NCBI RefSeq assembly: GCF_000018365.1
Contig: NC_011529.1
Location: 1,240,001-1,304,000, forward strand
From: Thermococcus onnurineus NA1
Lineage (GTDB): Archaea > Methanobacteriota_B > Thermococci > Thermococcales > Thermococcaceae
Direction: 5' to 3'
DNA: 64,000 nt
Numbering within the stretch: the stretch's first letter is position 1; the number at the start of each line of letters is the position of its first letter. The notes beneath the pieces were generated by a model, which saw only the letters and a list, made by a program, of their open reading frames with translations, had not been told where the DNA came from and made no database searches. The translations under genes were made by a program, and so were the position numbers. Shown in pieces: positions 51,759 to 62,034 of this stretch.

Positions 51759-52946
51759 ATGGCGAAGCTCGACTGGATTAGGGAAGAGCTCCAGGAGCTT
51801 AAGGAAAAGGGCCTCTATGTGACTATTAGAAAGCTCGAGAGCGCCCAGGGGCCCTGGGTTGTGGTTGACGGAAAGCGCGTTCTCAACATGTGTTCGAACA
51901 ACTATCTCGGACTCGCTGCACATCCCAAGATTAAGGAAGCTGCCATCAGGGCTATTCTCGACTACGGTGTTGGTGCCGGCGCCGTCAGGACCATAGCCGG
52001 TACCATGGAGCTCCACGTTGAGCTGGAGGAGAAGCTGGCCAAGTTCAAGAAGAGAGAAGCCGCAATTCTCTTCCAGAGCGGCTACAACGCCAACCTGGGA
52101 GCTATAAGTGCGCTCCTCAAGAAGGGTGAGGATGGAGTATTCATTAGCGAGGAGCTCAACCACGCGAGCATAATCGACGGAATGCGCCTCAGCGGCGCCC
52201 CAAAGGTCATTTACAAGCATCTCGACATGGAGGATCTCAAGAAGAGGCTGGAGGAGAACAAGGACAAGAAGAAGAAAATCATCGTCAGCGACGGTGTCTT
52301 CTCGATGGACGGCGACCTTGCCCCGCTCCCCGAGATGGCGGAGCTCGCCGAGCAGTACGATGCTATACTCTACATCGACGACGCTCATGGTGAAGGTGTC
52401 CTCGGAGACAGCGGAAGGGGTATAGTAGACCACTTCAAGCTCCACGACAGGGTTGACTTCGAGATGGGTACGCTGAGCAAGGCCTTCGGCGTCATAGGCG
52501 GCTACGTCGCCGGCCCTGAGGAGGCCATCGAGTACCTCCGCCAGAGGGCCAGGCCGTTCCTCTTCTCGAGTGCCCCGAACCCACCTGACGTTGCCGCGGC
52601 AATAGCGGCCGTTGAGATACTCCAGAAGAGCGACGAACTTGTCAGGCAGCTCTGGGACAACACTCACTTCCTCCAGAACGGATTGAGAGACCTCGGCTAC
52701 GACCTCGGCAACACCAAGCACCCGATTACCCCAGTCATGCTCTACGACGAGAAGCTCGCCCAGGAGTTCAGCAGGAGGCTCTACGAGGAGTACAACATCT
52801 TCGCGCAGGCAATCGTCTATCCGACTGTCCCGCTCGGAACTGCCAGAATAAGGCTCGAGCCGTCAGCGGCCCACAGCAAGGAGGACCTGCAGTACGTCAT
52901 CGATGCCTTCGAGGACCTCGGAAAGAAGACTGGGTTCCTGAAGTGA
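51759..52946 (+). CDS. kbl: 2-amino-3-ketobutyrate CoA ligase / glycine C-acetyltransferase
   Basis: This 395-residue pyridoxal-phosphate enzyme belongs to the alpha-oxoamine synthase family. The PLP lysine is in [14 protein letters not shown], the aspartate in [13 protein letters not shown], and [16 protein letters not shown] is the cofactor ring contact. With threonine dehydrogenase it would convert threonine to glycine and acetyl-CoA; other family members join acyl-CoA to different amino acids, so the substrate is likely, not certain. GGTGGTTCTC precedes the ATG at 51759 and AACTTTTATACC (51717-51728) is the TATA box. Confidence 0.88.
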   Translation: MAKLDWIREELQELKEKGLYVTIRKLESAQGPWVVVDGKRVLNMCSNNYLGLAAHPKIKEAAIRAILDYGVGAGAVRTIAGTMELHVELEEKLAKFKKREAAILFQSGYNANLGAISALLKKGEDGVFISEELNHASIIDGMRLSGAPKVIYKHLDMEDLKKRLEENKDKKKKIIVSDGVFSMDGDLAPLPEMAELAEQYDAILYIDDAHGEGVLGDSGRGIVDHFKLHDRVDFEMGTLSKAFGVIGGYVAGPEEAIEYLRQRARPFLFSSAPNPPDVAAAIAAVEILQKSDELVRQLWDNTHFLQNGLRDLGYDLGNTKHPITPVMLYDEKLAQEFSRRLYEEYNIFAQAIVYPTVPLGTARIRLEPSAAHSKEDLQYVIDAFEDLGKKTGFLK

Positions 52947-52969
52947 GGGCTTTTTCCCTTTTACTCTTC

Positions 52970-53365
52970 TCACATGCCTCCCGAGAAGGAACCGAAGACG
53001 ACGAAGCCAAGAACGTACGAGGCGAAGAGGGCAACAAGCCCAACGCCCATCAGCTCCTGTAGTTTTCCCGGGCTGGCTTCCTCCCTGTAAAAGCCCAGCC
53101 CGAGCATGCGCCTGTTGTCCGCTTTCGGAACAATCCAGCTGAGGGCCACCGCCCAGAGAATTAACAAAATGGCCGCCACGTACAGGTTACCACCGAACAG
53201 GACTATGAAGTGCAGAAAACCGAGCGCAAAGGAAAGTAGGGACACCACCAGGAACAGCAAAACCGAACCCCGGTCCGGCCAGGAACCGAGGAAGATACGG
53301 TGATAGGCGACACGAAGGAGGAACCAGAGAAAAGGCCACAGAAAGAGCGCAATGAGAGGTACCAT
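52970..53365 (-). CDS. Small integral membrane protein
   Basis: This 131-residue protein has four hydrophobic segments: LIALFLWPFLWFLLRVAYHR, VLLFLVVSLLSFALGFLHFI, LYVAAILLILWAVALSWIVP and LVALFASYVLGFVVFG. No family is recognised. The ATG at 53365 overlaps the stop of endA (TGATG) and has GGGTGA upstream inside that gene, so the two are translationally coupled. A link to tRNA splicing is not implied by the sequence. Confidence 0.7.
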   Translation of the reverse strand: MVPLIALFLWPFLWFLLRVAYHRIFLGSWPDRGSVLLFLVVSLLSFALGFLHFIVLFGGNLYVAAILLILWAVALSWIVPKADNRRMLGLGFYREEASPGKLQELMGVGLVALFASYVLGFVVFGSFSGGM

Positions 53366-53895
53366 CAAAACTTCACCCACTCAATCTTATAATACACGAC
53401 ATCGTTGTCCTCATCAACGACCGCCATAACCATGTTCTTCCTGACGCCGTGGGCGACCCTCACTCGGGCCGTTATGTCGTTGGCGCTGAAGCGGAGGTTC
53501 TCCGGAACGACCCATATCAGCCACTGGGAGTGCTCGTCCATTCCGCGCCTGTAAACCCTGAAGTGGGAGCCGAACTTAAGGGCCGACTTGACGATATAGC
53601 CCCTGTCGCGCAGGTCTTTGTAAACGAGGTATTTGATGTCGAACTGGTCGTCTTTTTTCCGGCCGAGTTCAAAGAGCTCCTCAAAGGAAAGCTCCTTACC
53701 ACCGTCAAGAACCTTTATCTTGCCCCTCTCCATCAGGTATGCCGCCTCTATGAGCGAAAGAAAGAGCTTTCCGTTGACGACCTCGCCGAAATAGCGCCTG
53801 TTGTAGAGCTGGTTTATTGCCTTCTCCCTCTCGCTGAAGGCCCTGTCACCGCTGAGCTTGAACTCTATCGGCTCCTTCAATTCCTTCCACCCCAC
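53365..53895 (-). CDS. endA: tRNA-splicing endonuclease
   Basis: This 176-residue EndA cuts bulge-helix-bulge motifs in tRNA introns and in rRNA processing stems. The C-terminal catalytic domain shows YIVKSALKFGSHFRVYRRGM, the histidine in DEHSQWLIWVVPE and the lysine in VRKNMVMAVVD. The length is that of the homotetrameric archaeal class. The start is a GTG at 53895 inside rimI. A TTG at 53880 with GGTGGAAGG upstream is an alternative. The rimI, endA and membrane protein genes overlap in that order and form one operon. Confidence 0.93.
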   Translation of the reverse strand: MGWKELKEPIEFKLSGDRAFSEREKAINQLYNRRYFGEVVNGKLFLSLIEAAYLMERGKIKVLDGGKELSFEELFELGRKKDDQFDIKYLVYKDLRDRGYIVKSALKFGSHFRVYRRGMDEHSQWLIWVVPENLRFSANDITARVRVAHGVRKNMVMAVVDEDNDVVYYKIEWVKF

Positions 53896-54380
53896 TCGTC
53901 GGCCGGCATAAGCATGTAGTAGGCATCCTCGCCGTCGGCGTAGTAGCCTATTATCCTTTTAACCTTTCTAAAGCCGAAGCGCTCGTAGAGCTTTATGGCA
54001 TTTTCGTTGCTGACACGAACCTCAAGCCCTATGTAGCGCGCGCCCTTCTTTATCAGTCTTTCTATCGCCTCACTCAATAAAGCAGAGCCTATGCCGTTGC
54101 CTCTGTAAGCCGGATCGACGGCGATGCTCATTATGTGGCCCTCCAGGTCGGGCCTCAGGTAGGCCATGATGTAGCCGATAACCCTGCCGTTGTACTCCGC
54201 GACAAGAAATGTATCCGGGTTGTTTTCGAGAAAAATGAGAAAGACGCCCCTAGGGTACTGCTCACGAAACGAGGCACGCTCTATCCTAACTATATCTGGA
54301 ATGTCAAAGAGCTTGGCGGGCCTTATAACCACCATCGAGAGGGGAATCCTTCCCCCCAGTTCCCGGACGGAGACACTCAT
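53877..54380 (-). CDS. rimI: N-terminal protein acetyltransferase (RimI/Ard1 family)
   Basis: This 167-residue GNAT enzyme has VVIRPAKLFDIPDIVRIERA at its start, the acetyl-CoA pyrophosphate loop VDPAYRGNGIGSALLSEAI (R-x-x-G-x-G) and the late strand RYIGLEVRVSNENAIKLYER. Archaeal members acetylate the N-termini of proteins such as ribosomal protein S18 and Alba-like substrates. The ATG at 54380 has AGGTTATA upstream. The 3' end overlaps endA by 19 bases. Confidence 0.9.
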   Translation of the reverse strand: MSVSVRELGGRIPLSMVVIRPAKLFDIPDIVRIERASFREQYPRGVFLIFLENNPDTFLVAEYNGRVIGYIMAYLRPDLEGHIMSIAVDPAYRGNGIGSALLSEAIERLIKKGARYIGLEVRVSNENAIKLYERFGFRKVKRIIGYYADGEDAYYMLMPADEWGGRN

Positions 54381-54417
54381 ATTATAACCTACGTGCCAAG
54401 GCTTTTAATGTTTAGCC

Positions 54418-55986
54418 TCAAAAAAGAAAATTAAAGAGAGCCCATTCTTCAGAATACTCTGTGGCCTCAATGCATATCCCAGTATTTGGATCGCATATCG
54501 GAATCCAATATGATTCTGGCACGTATATGTCCGCATACATAGAACCAAGGTAGTATCCCTGGCCGTTATAGTCAAACCTCACCGGACTGCGATAGAAAGT
54601 AGCCCGGAATGTCTTATCTTTGTCAGTAGGCAGGACTGTTATACCAACAAGGGCATATTCCCGACGGTCTTCAGTTAGCCCAATTCCAACTGAAAGCAGC
54701 AGAGGGTAGAGAACAACGCCCTCTGGCAGTGAAAGAGCCGGTAAAACTGCCGCCGAAGCGCTAAGCAGCGGAATAGTCGAGACATCGCGTGCAACAACAA
54801 TGTTGTTCACATCGAGGTAGTTTGTATTTACAGTACCTCCAGGTTCCCAGTATTTCTGTGTATAGTACATGATTCTTGATAATGTGCCACCATACGGAGA
54901 AGGATATCCATACTCCTTCAAGGAAACAGCCTGGAGTTGATTATAATTTACGACTGGCTGGGCCATGAGAATATATGCAGTTGGATCGAGTTCTACATCT
55001 ACCGCACCAACCAAGTGCAAACGATATTTCGTTATGGCAGCATCACCTTTAATACCGACCCCAACTATGGTGGGATTACTAATTTCATCATTATGTATCC
55101 ATTCTGAATACAAAAGCCAAATATTGTCCCCCCCTAGTGTGTAAACCGTTCCTACAACACTGCCCTCGTAACTTGAACCGGTTCCCGTTTTGTCAACCGC
55201 AGCGACGGCAGAGAAGGTTATTTCAATGCCATAGCTTGTGGAAGATTCAAACTGCTCTCTGAGAACAATGTCATCTATATCATTAACGTCCCCATGGACA
55301 TACGCCACTGCCAAAGGAATCTCAGTGTCTCTTTCAATATCAATAACCTCCTCAAGCTCCCATACATAGCAATATGGATAATACGGATCAGAATAACACT
55401 CCTCTAAAAACCAATCCGGAGGAAAGCTCTCCACACTAACATCTTGACTTGTTGAATCGGAGCTAACATTTAGTTCAAGTTTTTGAAGTTGTTCCCTAGA
55501 AAGCAACTTTTGGAATCTCTTGGTTACTTGGATTTCTACGGTGTTACCTTCACGGAATTTTCCGATATCAAGTGGAACCCCACCGATGAAGTAGTAGAGC
55601 CCATCGTCTTCATAGCTCGTGCCAAGAAGAATTATTCCCGGTCTTACCCAAGAAGGATTCGTGCCAGAGGCCTTCAACTGCAGTTCCCAGTTTTCTGCAT
55701 ACTCCTTAAGTCTATTATAGTCAAGTTTAATTTCATTTCTCCCGGAATAAACTCCCAAACTCAATGGAGTCCCATCTGGAAGCATTGCAATAACTGTCAC
55801 TGTTTTAAGACCCTTGCCCTGCAGTATTACCCTAACCACCGGCTCTTTTAGCGGAGGACTCTTGTAGTAAACAACTTTGACTCCAGCATAGTCGCTCGCC
55901 TCAACAGGTGTGCTGAAAATTGCCCAAAGAATAGGCAATATTACCAGTGAGCTAAAAGCCAACGCAACAATTTTTCTACGTCTCAT
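54418..55986 (-). CDS. Large exported protein of unknown function
   Basis: This 522-residue protein begins with a signal peptide (RRRKIVALAFSSLVILPILW, cleavage likely after the VEA at about residues 28-30). A beta-rich, tyrosine- and serine-rich mature part follows with no membrane segment except a weakly hydrophobic one near residue 430 (LPALSLPEGVVLYPLLLSVG). CYSDPYYPYCYV has a cysteine pair that could form a disulfide, as does CDPNTGICIEA near the end. It is more AT-rich than its neighbours. I do not recognise the family; a cell-surface or S-layer-associated role is a guess. Confidence 0.72.
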   Translation of the reverse strand: MRRRKIVALAFSSLVILPILWAIFSTPVEASDYAGVKVVYYKSPPLKEPVVRVILQGKGLKTVTVIAMLPDGTPLSLGVYSGRNEIKLDYNRLKEYAENWELQLKASGTNPSWVRPGIILLGTSYEDDGLYYFIGGVPLDIGKFREGNTVEIQVTKRFQKLLSREQLQKLELNVSSDSTSQDVSVESFPPDWFLEECYSDPYYPYCYVWELEEVIDIERDTEIPLAVAYVHGDVNDIDDIVLREQFESSTSYGIEITFSAVAAVDKTGTGSSYEGSVVGTVYTLGGDNIWLLYSEWIHNDEISNPTIVGVGIKGDAAITKYRLHLVGAVDVELDPTAYILMAQPVVNYNQLQAVSLKEYGYPSPYGGTLSRIMYYTQKYWEPGGTVNTNYLDVNNIVVARDVSTIPLLSASAAVLPALSLPEGVVLYPLLLSVGIGLTEDRREYALVGITVLPTDKDKTFRATFYRSPVRFDYNGQGYYLGSMYADIYVPESYWIPICDPNTGICIEATEYSEEWALFNFLF

Positions 55987-56102
55987 TCACACCGCCGCCG
56001 ACAATAAACTATTTGAAGTATAAAAGATTTTCGATTACTAAGTTATAAATCACGCGTCAAAGCTTTTAAGGCTTGAGGGAACTCTAAGCGGGGTGGCCAC
56101 CC

Positions 56103-56165
56103 CGGCGTGATGAGCACTCTCGAACCTGACCCAGGGATGATGACCGGATTCCTGGCTGATTGCCG
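56103..56165 (+). ncRNA. C/D box sRNA guiding 2'-O-methylation of 23S rRNA
   Basis: In order: stem CGGC, C box GTGATGA (56107-56113), guide GCACTCTCGAAC, D' box CTGA (56126-56129), C' box ATGATGA (56137-56143), guide CCGGATTCCTGG, D box CTGA (56156-56159), stem GCCG. All four boxes are canonical. The D guide shares CGGATTCCTG with the 23S antisense text at 35450-35459, plus a G-U pair. By the N+5 rule the modified base is the G at plus-strand position 35456. The D' guide has no rRNA match that I could find. CTTTTAAGG near 56064 is a likely TATA box. Confidence 0.88.
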
Positions 56166-56242
56166 CCGTTTTCTTCACTCCCACTATCCCGTTGAGTAAA
56201 ACTTATAGCCCGGAAAAACCAACCTACTCGACAGGTGGTGTT

Positions 56243-58003
56243 ATGCGAATTAAAGAGGAAGCCGTTGGAATAGTAACCGGTGAAGCCACCGTCAGCTCAT
56301 TTCAGTTCTACGCTCAGCCCGATGTAGATCTGAAGTTCGGCGACTTCGTCGTCGCCAAGCTCTGCAAGGAGGCAAAAGTGAGAGACTGCCGCTGGAGTGA
56401 CGACGTCGAGTGGGTAATAGGCACGATTAGAGGCCTCAAAAACATAAACTGGCTCCTTAGCGAGGGGAAGAGCACTTTCCACTCCCTCCAGCTCGACATA
56501 AAGGAGTACGGTGAGAGCATAGGCGAGAACGAGGCTTTGATAGTGAACGTCCGCGTGCTCGGTAAGGTCCTCCTTAACGGCGAGAAGGCTGAGATAGTGC
56601 CCAACCGAGTGCCGGTTCCAAACGGCAACGCCGTCTATAAGGCCAGCTCGGAGCTGCTCAAGGCGATTTATTACGGTGGAGAGGGATTCATTGAGGTGGG
56701 AACACTCCTACTGAGAGAGGACGTGCCGATTTACCTCGACGCCGATGAGCTGGTTTCAAGGCACTTTGCGGTTCTAGCCGTTACGGGAGCGGGCAAGTCC
56801 AACACGGTTGCTGTTCTAATAGGGGGCATAGTCAACGATCTGAGGGGAACGGTGATAGTCCTCGATCCTCACGGCGACTACGTCAAGCTAAAGCTTCCGG
56901 GAACCGGGAAGGACTACGTCAAGCTCATCGAGGCAAAGATAATGCCGGAAGAAATGGACAGCGAAGAGTTGGCCGACCTCATAGAGGTCGCCAGCAACGC
57001 TACGATACAGAGGGAGTTCCTGGCCAAGGCATGGGAGACGGTTAAGTACGAAAACCCAGATTTAGGTGGAAGGGAGCTCATGGAAGCTCTGATGAACACG
57101 CTCAACGACTGGATAGCCAACAGAACTGCCTACTTCTGGGATGAGGGCAAAGGGGCCTATATCACGGAAGAGTTAAAGAGCGAGAGGATCGAAACGCTTC
57201 GCGGAGTGGTCTACAGGATTAGGCGTTTCCTGAGGAACTACGGCTCTCTCCTCACGAGCGAAGATTTAATAGCCCAGATAGAGCCCGGCAAGGCCAACGT
57301 GATCGACCTCGGTCCTCTTGACGAGGGTCAGATGAAGGTCGTTGTGGGCAAGCTTCTTGGAAAGGTCTTCGAGGCTCGCGTTGACTACGAACAGGCGAGA
57401 AAGAACCTCTTCAGGCTGAGGGAGGAGCTGAAAGAGAGACCGAACTCGAAGACAGCCGAAGAGATAGAGAAGTTCGAGAAGGTAATGCGCGAAATCGAGA
57501 GGAGGAGCCCAGCTTTAGCGGAGCCCGTGCTGATAATAGTCGAGGAGGCCCATATCTTTGCACCTCAGGGGGAGCACAACGACGCTGTCAGGATTCTGAG
57601 CAGGATAGCGCGCGAGGGAAGGAAGTTCGGCGTTGGTCTTGGCATAGTCTCTCAGAGGCCCAACAAGCTCAACGAAGACGTATTGAGCCAGACCAACACA
57701 AAAATCATCCTCAGGATAGTCAATCCCAAGGACCAAGACTACGTTCTCAAGGCGAGCGAGCAGTTGAGCTCCGATCTGCTTGGAGACATAGCAGCACTCG
57801 GCAAGGGTGAGGCGGTCATAGTCGGCCAGGCTATAAGCCTGCCCGCACTTGTCAAGATACACAACTTCAAGGCATTGGGAGGAGACTACGGCGGCGAAGA
57901 CATAGGTGTAGTCGCTCGCTGGCGCGAAAGGGCACTTCGGGAGAAGGAGGAGCTGGAGAAACAGGCCTTATACGAGGAGGAGGACATAGAGATAGATCTC
58001 TGA
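56243..58003 (+). CDS. herA: HerA bipolar DNA translocase/helicase
   Basis: This 586-residue hexameric FtsK/HerA-type ATPase works with NurA, Mre11 and Rad50 to resect DNA ends for homologous recombination. The N-terminal HAS barrel ([20 protein letters not shown]) is followed by Walker [16 protein letters not shown] and Walker [14 protein letters not shown]. The arginine-finger region is near [18 protein letters not shown]. The ATG at 56243 follows AGGTGGTG; the codon at 56192 is too far upstream. First gene of a four-gene operon. Confidence 0.96.
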   Translation: MRIKEEAVGIVTGEATVSSFQFYAQPDVDLKFGDFVVAKLCKEAKVRDCRWSDDVEWVIGTIRGLKNINWLLSEGKSTFHSLQLDIKEYGESIGENEALIVNVRVLGKVLLNGEKAEIVPNRVPVPNGNAVYKASSELLKAIYYGGEGFIEVGTLLLREDVPIYLDADELVSRHFAVLAVTGAGKSNTVAVLIGGIVNDLRGTVIVLDPHGDYVKLKLPGTGKDYVKLIEAKIMPEEMDSEELADLIEVASNATIQREFLAKAWETVKYENPDLGGRELMEALMNTLNDWIANRTAYFWDEGKGAYITEELKSERIETLRGVVYRIRRFLRNYGSLLTSEDLIAQIEPGKANVIDLGPLDEGQMKVVVGKLLGKVFEARVDYEQARKNLFRLREELKERPNSKTAEEIEKFEKVMREIERRSPALAEPVLIIVEEAHIFAPQGEHNDAVRILSRIAREGRKFGVGLGIVSQRPNKLNEDVLSQTNTKIILRIVNPKDQDYVLKASEQLSSDLLGDIAALGKGEAVIVGQAISLPALVKIHNFKALGGDYGGEDIGVVARWRERALREKEELEKQALYEEEDIEIDL

Positions 58004-58012
58004 GGTGTTAGG

Positions 58013-59383
58013 ATGAGGTTCGCGCACCTGGCAGACATCCATCTGGGCTTCGAACAGTACAGGTTGCCGTACAGGGCTGAAGAGTTCGCCCAGGCCTTCA
58101 GAAAGACAATAGAGAAAGTCGTCGAGGAAAAAGTCGATTTCATACTCATCGCCGGCGACCTCTTCCACCAGAGCAGGCCAAGCCCCGAGACCATAAAGGA
58201 AGCCATTGAAATCTTAAGCATTCCAAAAGAGAATGGCATTCCCGTCTTCGCCATAGAGGGCAACCACGACAGAACTCAGAGGAGGATTTCAGCCTATCAC
58301 CTCATCGAAAGCCTCGACCTCCTTTACCTCGTCGGCCTGAGGGAGGAGAAGGTCGAGAACGAGTACCTAACGAGCGAGAAGATAGGCGGGAAGTACCTCG
58401 TCAAGGGTGTCTTTGAGAGAGGAGGAAAAAGCGTCGAGATTCACGGACTCAAGTACATGAGCGCCGCCTGGTTAGAGCGCAATAGGTTGAGTGATATCTT
58501 CAAGCCAGAGAGCGATGCAATCCTCATGCTCCACCAGGGCATCAAGGAGCTCATAGAAAGGATGATGGGTGTCATTCCCGAGAGCCAGCGCGACTACTTC
58601 GAGCTGAAGATGGAGGACTTACCGAAGGGCTACGTCTACTATGCCCTCGGCCACATCCACAGGAGGTTCGAGACCAACTACGACATCGGGAAGGTCGTCT
58701 ATCCCGGCTCCCTCCAGCGCTGGGACTTTGGCGACTACGAGCTCAGATACCGCTGGGACGGTAGAGCCTTCAAGCCGAAGGCCGGAATCGAAAAGGGCTT
58801 TTACATCGTGGAGGACTTCGAACCGCGTTTCGTTGAGCTTAAAGTTCGGCCATTCGTGGACATCAGAATAGAGGCAGATGAAGAAACCGCTAAGAGAGAG
58901 ATTAAACGCTTGAGCACAAAAATCCCGAGCGAGGCCTTTGTGAGGCTCGACCTCAAGTGGGAGAGGCCCTTCGATGTCTCGACATTTCGTGATCTCCTGG
59001 ACGTTAAGTATCTCTACATCAGGACGCGCTTCGAGAGGAAGCTGAAGACGGCTAAAGGTGGTGAACTGCCCAGGCCAAGCGAGTACTTCCTCCCGGTCGA
59101 GCTGAAAGCTATAGAGCTGACGGGCGAGAAAAAGTTTGAGGCTGTTGATGCCGTCGTTGAGCTCTTCCTCGGCGAGGGCTGGGACGAGAAACCCAAGAAC
59201 AAACCGAGAGAAAAGCCCGAAGAGAAGCTGAAAGACGAAGAAAAACCGACAGAGAAAGATGAAATTTCAGAGAAAAGAGAAGCCAAAAAGCTCGAAAAAG
59301 TGGAGAAGAAAGAGGAGACCAAAGCAAAAGTCAAGCCTAAGAAGGGTTCTGACCTCTTAGCCTGGCTCGGTGGTGAGAGATGA
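58013..59383 (+). CDS. mre11: DNA double-strand break repair nuclease Mre11
   Basis: This 456-residue manganese-dependent phosphoesterase nuclease has motifs MRFAHLADIHLGFE, LIAGDLFHQSRPS, AIEGNHDRTQ, LMLHQGIKEL and YYALGHIHRRFE, which supply the metal ligands. The C-terminal 75 residues are a Lys/Glu-rich tail (KPREKPEEKLKDEEKPTEKD) before a short Rad50-binding segment SDLLAWLGGE. It starts 10 bases after herA and overlaps rad50 by four bases. Confidence 0.97.
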   Translation: MRFAHLADIHLGFEQYRLPYRAEEFAQAFRKTIEKVVEEKVDFILIAGDLFHQSRPSPETIKEAIEILSIPKENGIPVFAIEGNHDRTQRRISAYHLIESLDLLYLVGLREEKVENEYLTSEKIGGKYLVKGVFERGGKSVEIHGLKYMSAAWLERNRLSDIFKPESDAILMLHQGIKELIERMMGVIPESQRDYFELKMEDLPKGYVYYALGHIHRRFETNYDIGKVVYPGSLQRWDFGDYELRYRWDGRAFKPKAGIEKGFYIVEDFEPRFVELKVRPFVDIRIEADEETAKREIKRLSTKIPSEAFVRLDLKWERPFDVSTFRDLLDVKYLYIRTRFERKLKTAKGGELPRPSEYFLPVELKAIELTGEKKFEAVDAVVELFLGEGWDEKPKNKPREKPEEKLKDEEKPTEKDEISEKREAKKLEKVEKKEETKAKVKPKKGSDLLAWLGGER

Positions 59384-62034
59384 AGATAGAGAAGCTCATA
59401 ATCAAGGACTTCCGCTCCCACAAGCTCACGAAGGTAACCTTCACGAGTGGGATAAACCTCATAATTGGCCAGAACGGGAGCGGAAAGAGCTCCCTGTTGG
59501 ACGCACTCCTGATAGGCCTCTACTGGCCGAGCAAGCCGAAGGACTTGAAGAAGGATGACTTCCTGAGGATAGGCGGCACCACGACTGAAATCACAGTCTT
59601 CTTCGAGAAGGACGGCGTCAAGTACCAGATACACCGCAACATAACGCGCGGACTTTCTTTCGTCAAGTACCACGACGGAAGCAGCTGGAGGGGATTGGAG
59701 AGCGGCCAGAAGCAGGTAAGGGACTGGATGGAGAAGCTCGTCCCCTACGACGTCTTCCTCAACGCGATTTACATAAGACAGGGTGAGATAGACGCCATCC
59801 TAGAGAGCGACGAGAGCAGGGAGAAAGTTGTCAGGCAGGTTCTTGGCCTCGACAGGTACGAGAACGCCTACAAGAACCTGCTCGAGGTAAGAAAGGAGAT
59901 AGACGCAAGGATAAGGGCGATAGAGGACTACCTCAAGAGCACGGAGAACATAGACGAACTGATTGGAAACATGGAGAAGGAGCTGGCCGAGACCCTCAAG
60001 GTCATAAATGAGCTCTCGCCCGAGATTCCAAAGCTGATAAAGGAGCTGGAAGGCGTTGAAAAGAGGCTCAGAGATCTCGACGCCCTCGCCGAAGAAATTA
60101 ACGCTCTCCAACTCGAGACCAGGAAGAGGGAAGGGAATGTAAAGGCCCTCGAAGCAAAGCTCCAGGAGCTGGAGAAGAGAATCGAAGAGAGCCGGAGCCA
60201 CCTTAGGGAGCTGGAAGAGAAGGTTAGGGAGTCCAACAAGCTTAAGGGAAGCGCCGAGCTCTATCTCAAGCTGGTGGAGTTCAGGAAACAGTATGTTGAT
60301 GAAAAGGCAAATGGAGAGAAGCTCGCCGAGAACTACAGGGCGCAGATTTCAGGCATAGAAGAGCGCCTGGCCGAACTCAGTGATATGAAGAATCGCATCG
60401 GAGAGCTGGAGAAGAAGAGGGAAGAGCTCAAGAAAAAGCTCGCTGAACTCGAGGAGAGCGTTAAGGCCTACGAAGAGGCCAGAGCCCTGAAGACTAACCT
60501 AGATAGGCTGAGAAAGAGGCTTAAGTTCGAACCGGAAGAGATTGAGAGGCTAGCCGCAGAGATTGAGGCCGCCAAAAAGAGGAAGGAAGAAATCCAGAGG
60601 GAGCTCGAGGAGATAAACGAGAAGAGGGGAGAGCTGAAGAACAGGGTCAGCGAGAGGAACAAGGCCATCATAGAGCTCAAAAAGGCCAAAGGCAAGTGTC
60701 CGGTCTGCAACAGGGAGCTGACGGAGGAGCACAGGAAGGGGCTGATGGAGAGGTACCTAGCCGAGGTTAAGGATGTCTCCAAGGAGATTAAGGAACTCGA
60801 CTCGCAGGAGAGAAAGCTCAGACGGGAGCTCGTGAAAGTCGAGGGGGTTCTCAAGGGGGAGCGCGAGCTGATAACCCAGAGGGAGCTCCTCGAGCAGATA
60901 AAGGAGCTCGAGGAGAAGCTCAAGTCCTACGACCTCAAGAAGCTCGAGAAAAAGGCAGAAGACTACGAGAACCTGAAGGGGAAGCTTGGAAAGATCGAAG
61001 GTGAGCTCAAAAGCCTGAAGGACGAGCTTGAAAAGGCCAAAGCCCTCGAGAAAAAGAAGGCAGTTCTCGAGAAGAAGCTGAAGAGCATCGAAGAAAAGCT
61101 CGCCGAACTCGAGAATGAACTCGGAGAACTCGGCTTCTCTGACATCAAGGAACTCGACGAGAAGCTCTCGGAGCTTGAGCCGGCATACAGGAGGTACCTG
61201 GAGCTTAAAGGGGCTGAAAGTGAGCTTGAGAGAGAAAAGAAGCGCCTCAAACGAACGGAAGAAGAGCTGGAAGAGACAAGAGAGAAGCTCCAGGGAGAGT
61301 TCTCTTCCCTCGAGGAGCTGAGGAAGAGGCTTAATGAGAAGGAGAAGCTCTACAGTCCGGAGGAGCACGCCGGGATCAGAGAGAGGTTCACCTCATTGAG
61401 AGAGGAGCTTGCAGGGAAGAGGGCTCAGCTCGAAGCCCTGGAGAAGAAGCGGGAGGAAACCATGGAGAACCTCAAGAAGCTCAAGGAGGAAAAAGAGGAG
61501 AGGAAAGAAAAAATCAAAGAGCTCGAGAACCTAAAGAAGGCCCGGGAGAGAGTGCAGAACCTCAGGGAGAAAGTGAGACGCTACAAGGCCATGCTGAAGG
61601 AGGGGGCCTTGGCCAAGGTCGGTGAGCTGGCAAGCGAGATATTCGAAGAGCTGACGGAGGAGAAGTACTCCGGAGTTACCGTCAAGGCCGAGGAGAACAA
61701 GGTGAAGCTGGGCGTCATCTACAATGGAAAGGAATACGGCCTCGGCTTCCTCAGCGGCGGCGAGAGGATTGCCTTAGGTCTGGCGTTCAGACTTGCACTC
61801 TCACTCTACCTGGCCGGAGAAATAAGCCTGCTTATACTCGACGAGCCAACGCCCTACCTCGACGACGAGAGGAGAAGAAGGCTCGTTGACATAATGCAGC
61901 GTTACCTCAGAAAGATTCCGCAGGTTATCGTGGTTTCTCACGATGAAGAGCTGAAGGACGCGGCCGACAGGGTGATACGGGTAAGCCTCGAGAACGGCGT
62001 TTCGAGCGTGAGGGAGGTGGAGCTAAGTGTATAG
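59380..62034 (+). CDS. rad50: DNA double-strand break repair ATPase Rad50
   Basis: This 884-residue SMC-like protein has Walker [21 protein letters not shown] (from residue 30) and Q-loop [13 protein letters not shown]. Long coiled-coil arms (about 170-420 and 460-750) surround the zinc hook CPVC (Cys440, Cys443), and the signature [20 protein letters not shown] and Walker [18 protein letters not shown] follow. It forms the ATP-gated clamp with Mre11 at DNA ends. Its start overlaps mre11 (ATGA) and its end overlaps nurA by eight bases, so all are translated in coupled fashion. Confidence 0.97.
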   Translation: MKIEKLIIKDFRSHKLTKVTFTSGINLIIGQNGSGKSSLLDALLIGLYWPSKPKDLKKDDFLRIGGTTTEITVFFEKDGVKYQIHRNITRGLSFVKYHDGSSWRGLESGQKQVRDWMEKLVPYDVFLNAIYIRQGEIDAILESDESREKVVRQVLGLDRYENAYKNLLEVRKEIDARIRAIEDYLKSTENIDELIGNMEKELAETLKVINELSPEIPKLIKELEGVEKRLRDLDALAEEINALQLETRKREGNVKALEAKLQELEKRIEESRSHLRELEEKVRESNKLKGSAELYLKLVEFRKQYVDEKANGEKLAENYRAQISGIEERLAELSDMKNRIGELEKKREELKKKLAELEESVKAYEEARALKTNLDRLRKRLKFEPEEIERLAAEIEAAKKRKEEIQRELEEINEKRGELKNRVSERNKAIIELKKAKGKCPVCNRELTEEHRKGLMERYLAEVKDVSKEIKELDSQERKLRRELVKVEGVLKGERELITQRELLEQIKELEEKLKSYDLKKLEKKAEDYENLKGKLGKIEGELKSLKDELEKAKALEKKKAVLEKKLKSIEEKLAELENELGELGFSDIKELDEKLSELEPAYRRYLELKGAESELEREKKRLKRTEEELEETREKLQGEFSSLEELRKRLNEKEKLYSPEEHAGIRERFTSLREELAGKRAQLEALEKKREETMENLKKLKEEKEERKEKIKELENLKKARERVQNLREKVRRYKAMLKEGALAKVGELASEIFEELTEEKYSGVTVKAEENKVKLGVIYNGKEYGLGFLSGGERIALGLAFRLALSLYLAGEISLLILDEPTPYLDDERRRRLVDIMQRYLRKIPQVIVVSHDEELKDAADRVIRVSLENGVSSVREVELSV

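Noticed and set aside
51723-52721. 332-codon ORF on the minus strand
   Set aside because: It is the antisense shadow of kbl, which has clear PLP-enzyme motifs, a TATA box and a ribosome binding site.
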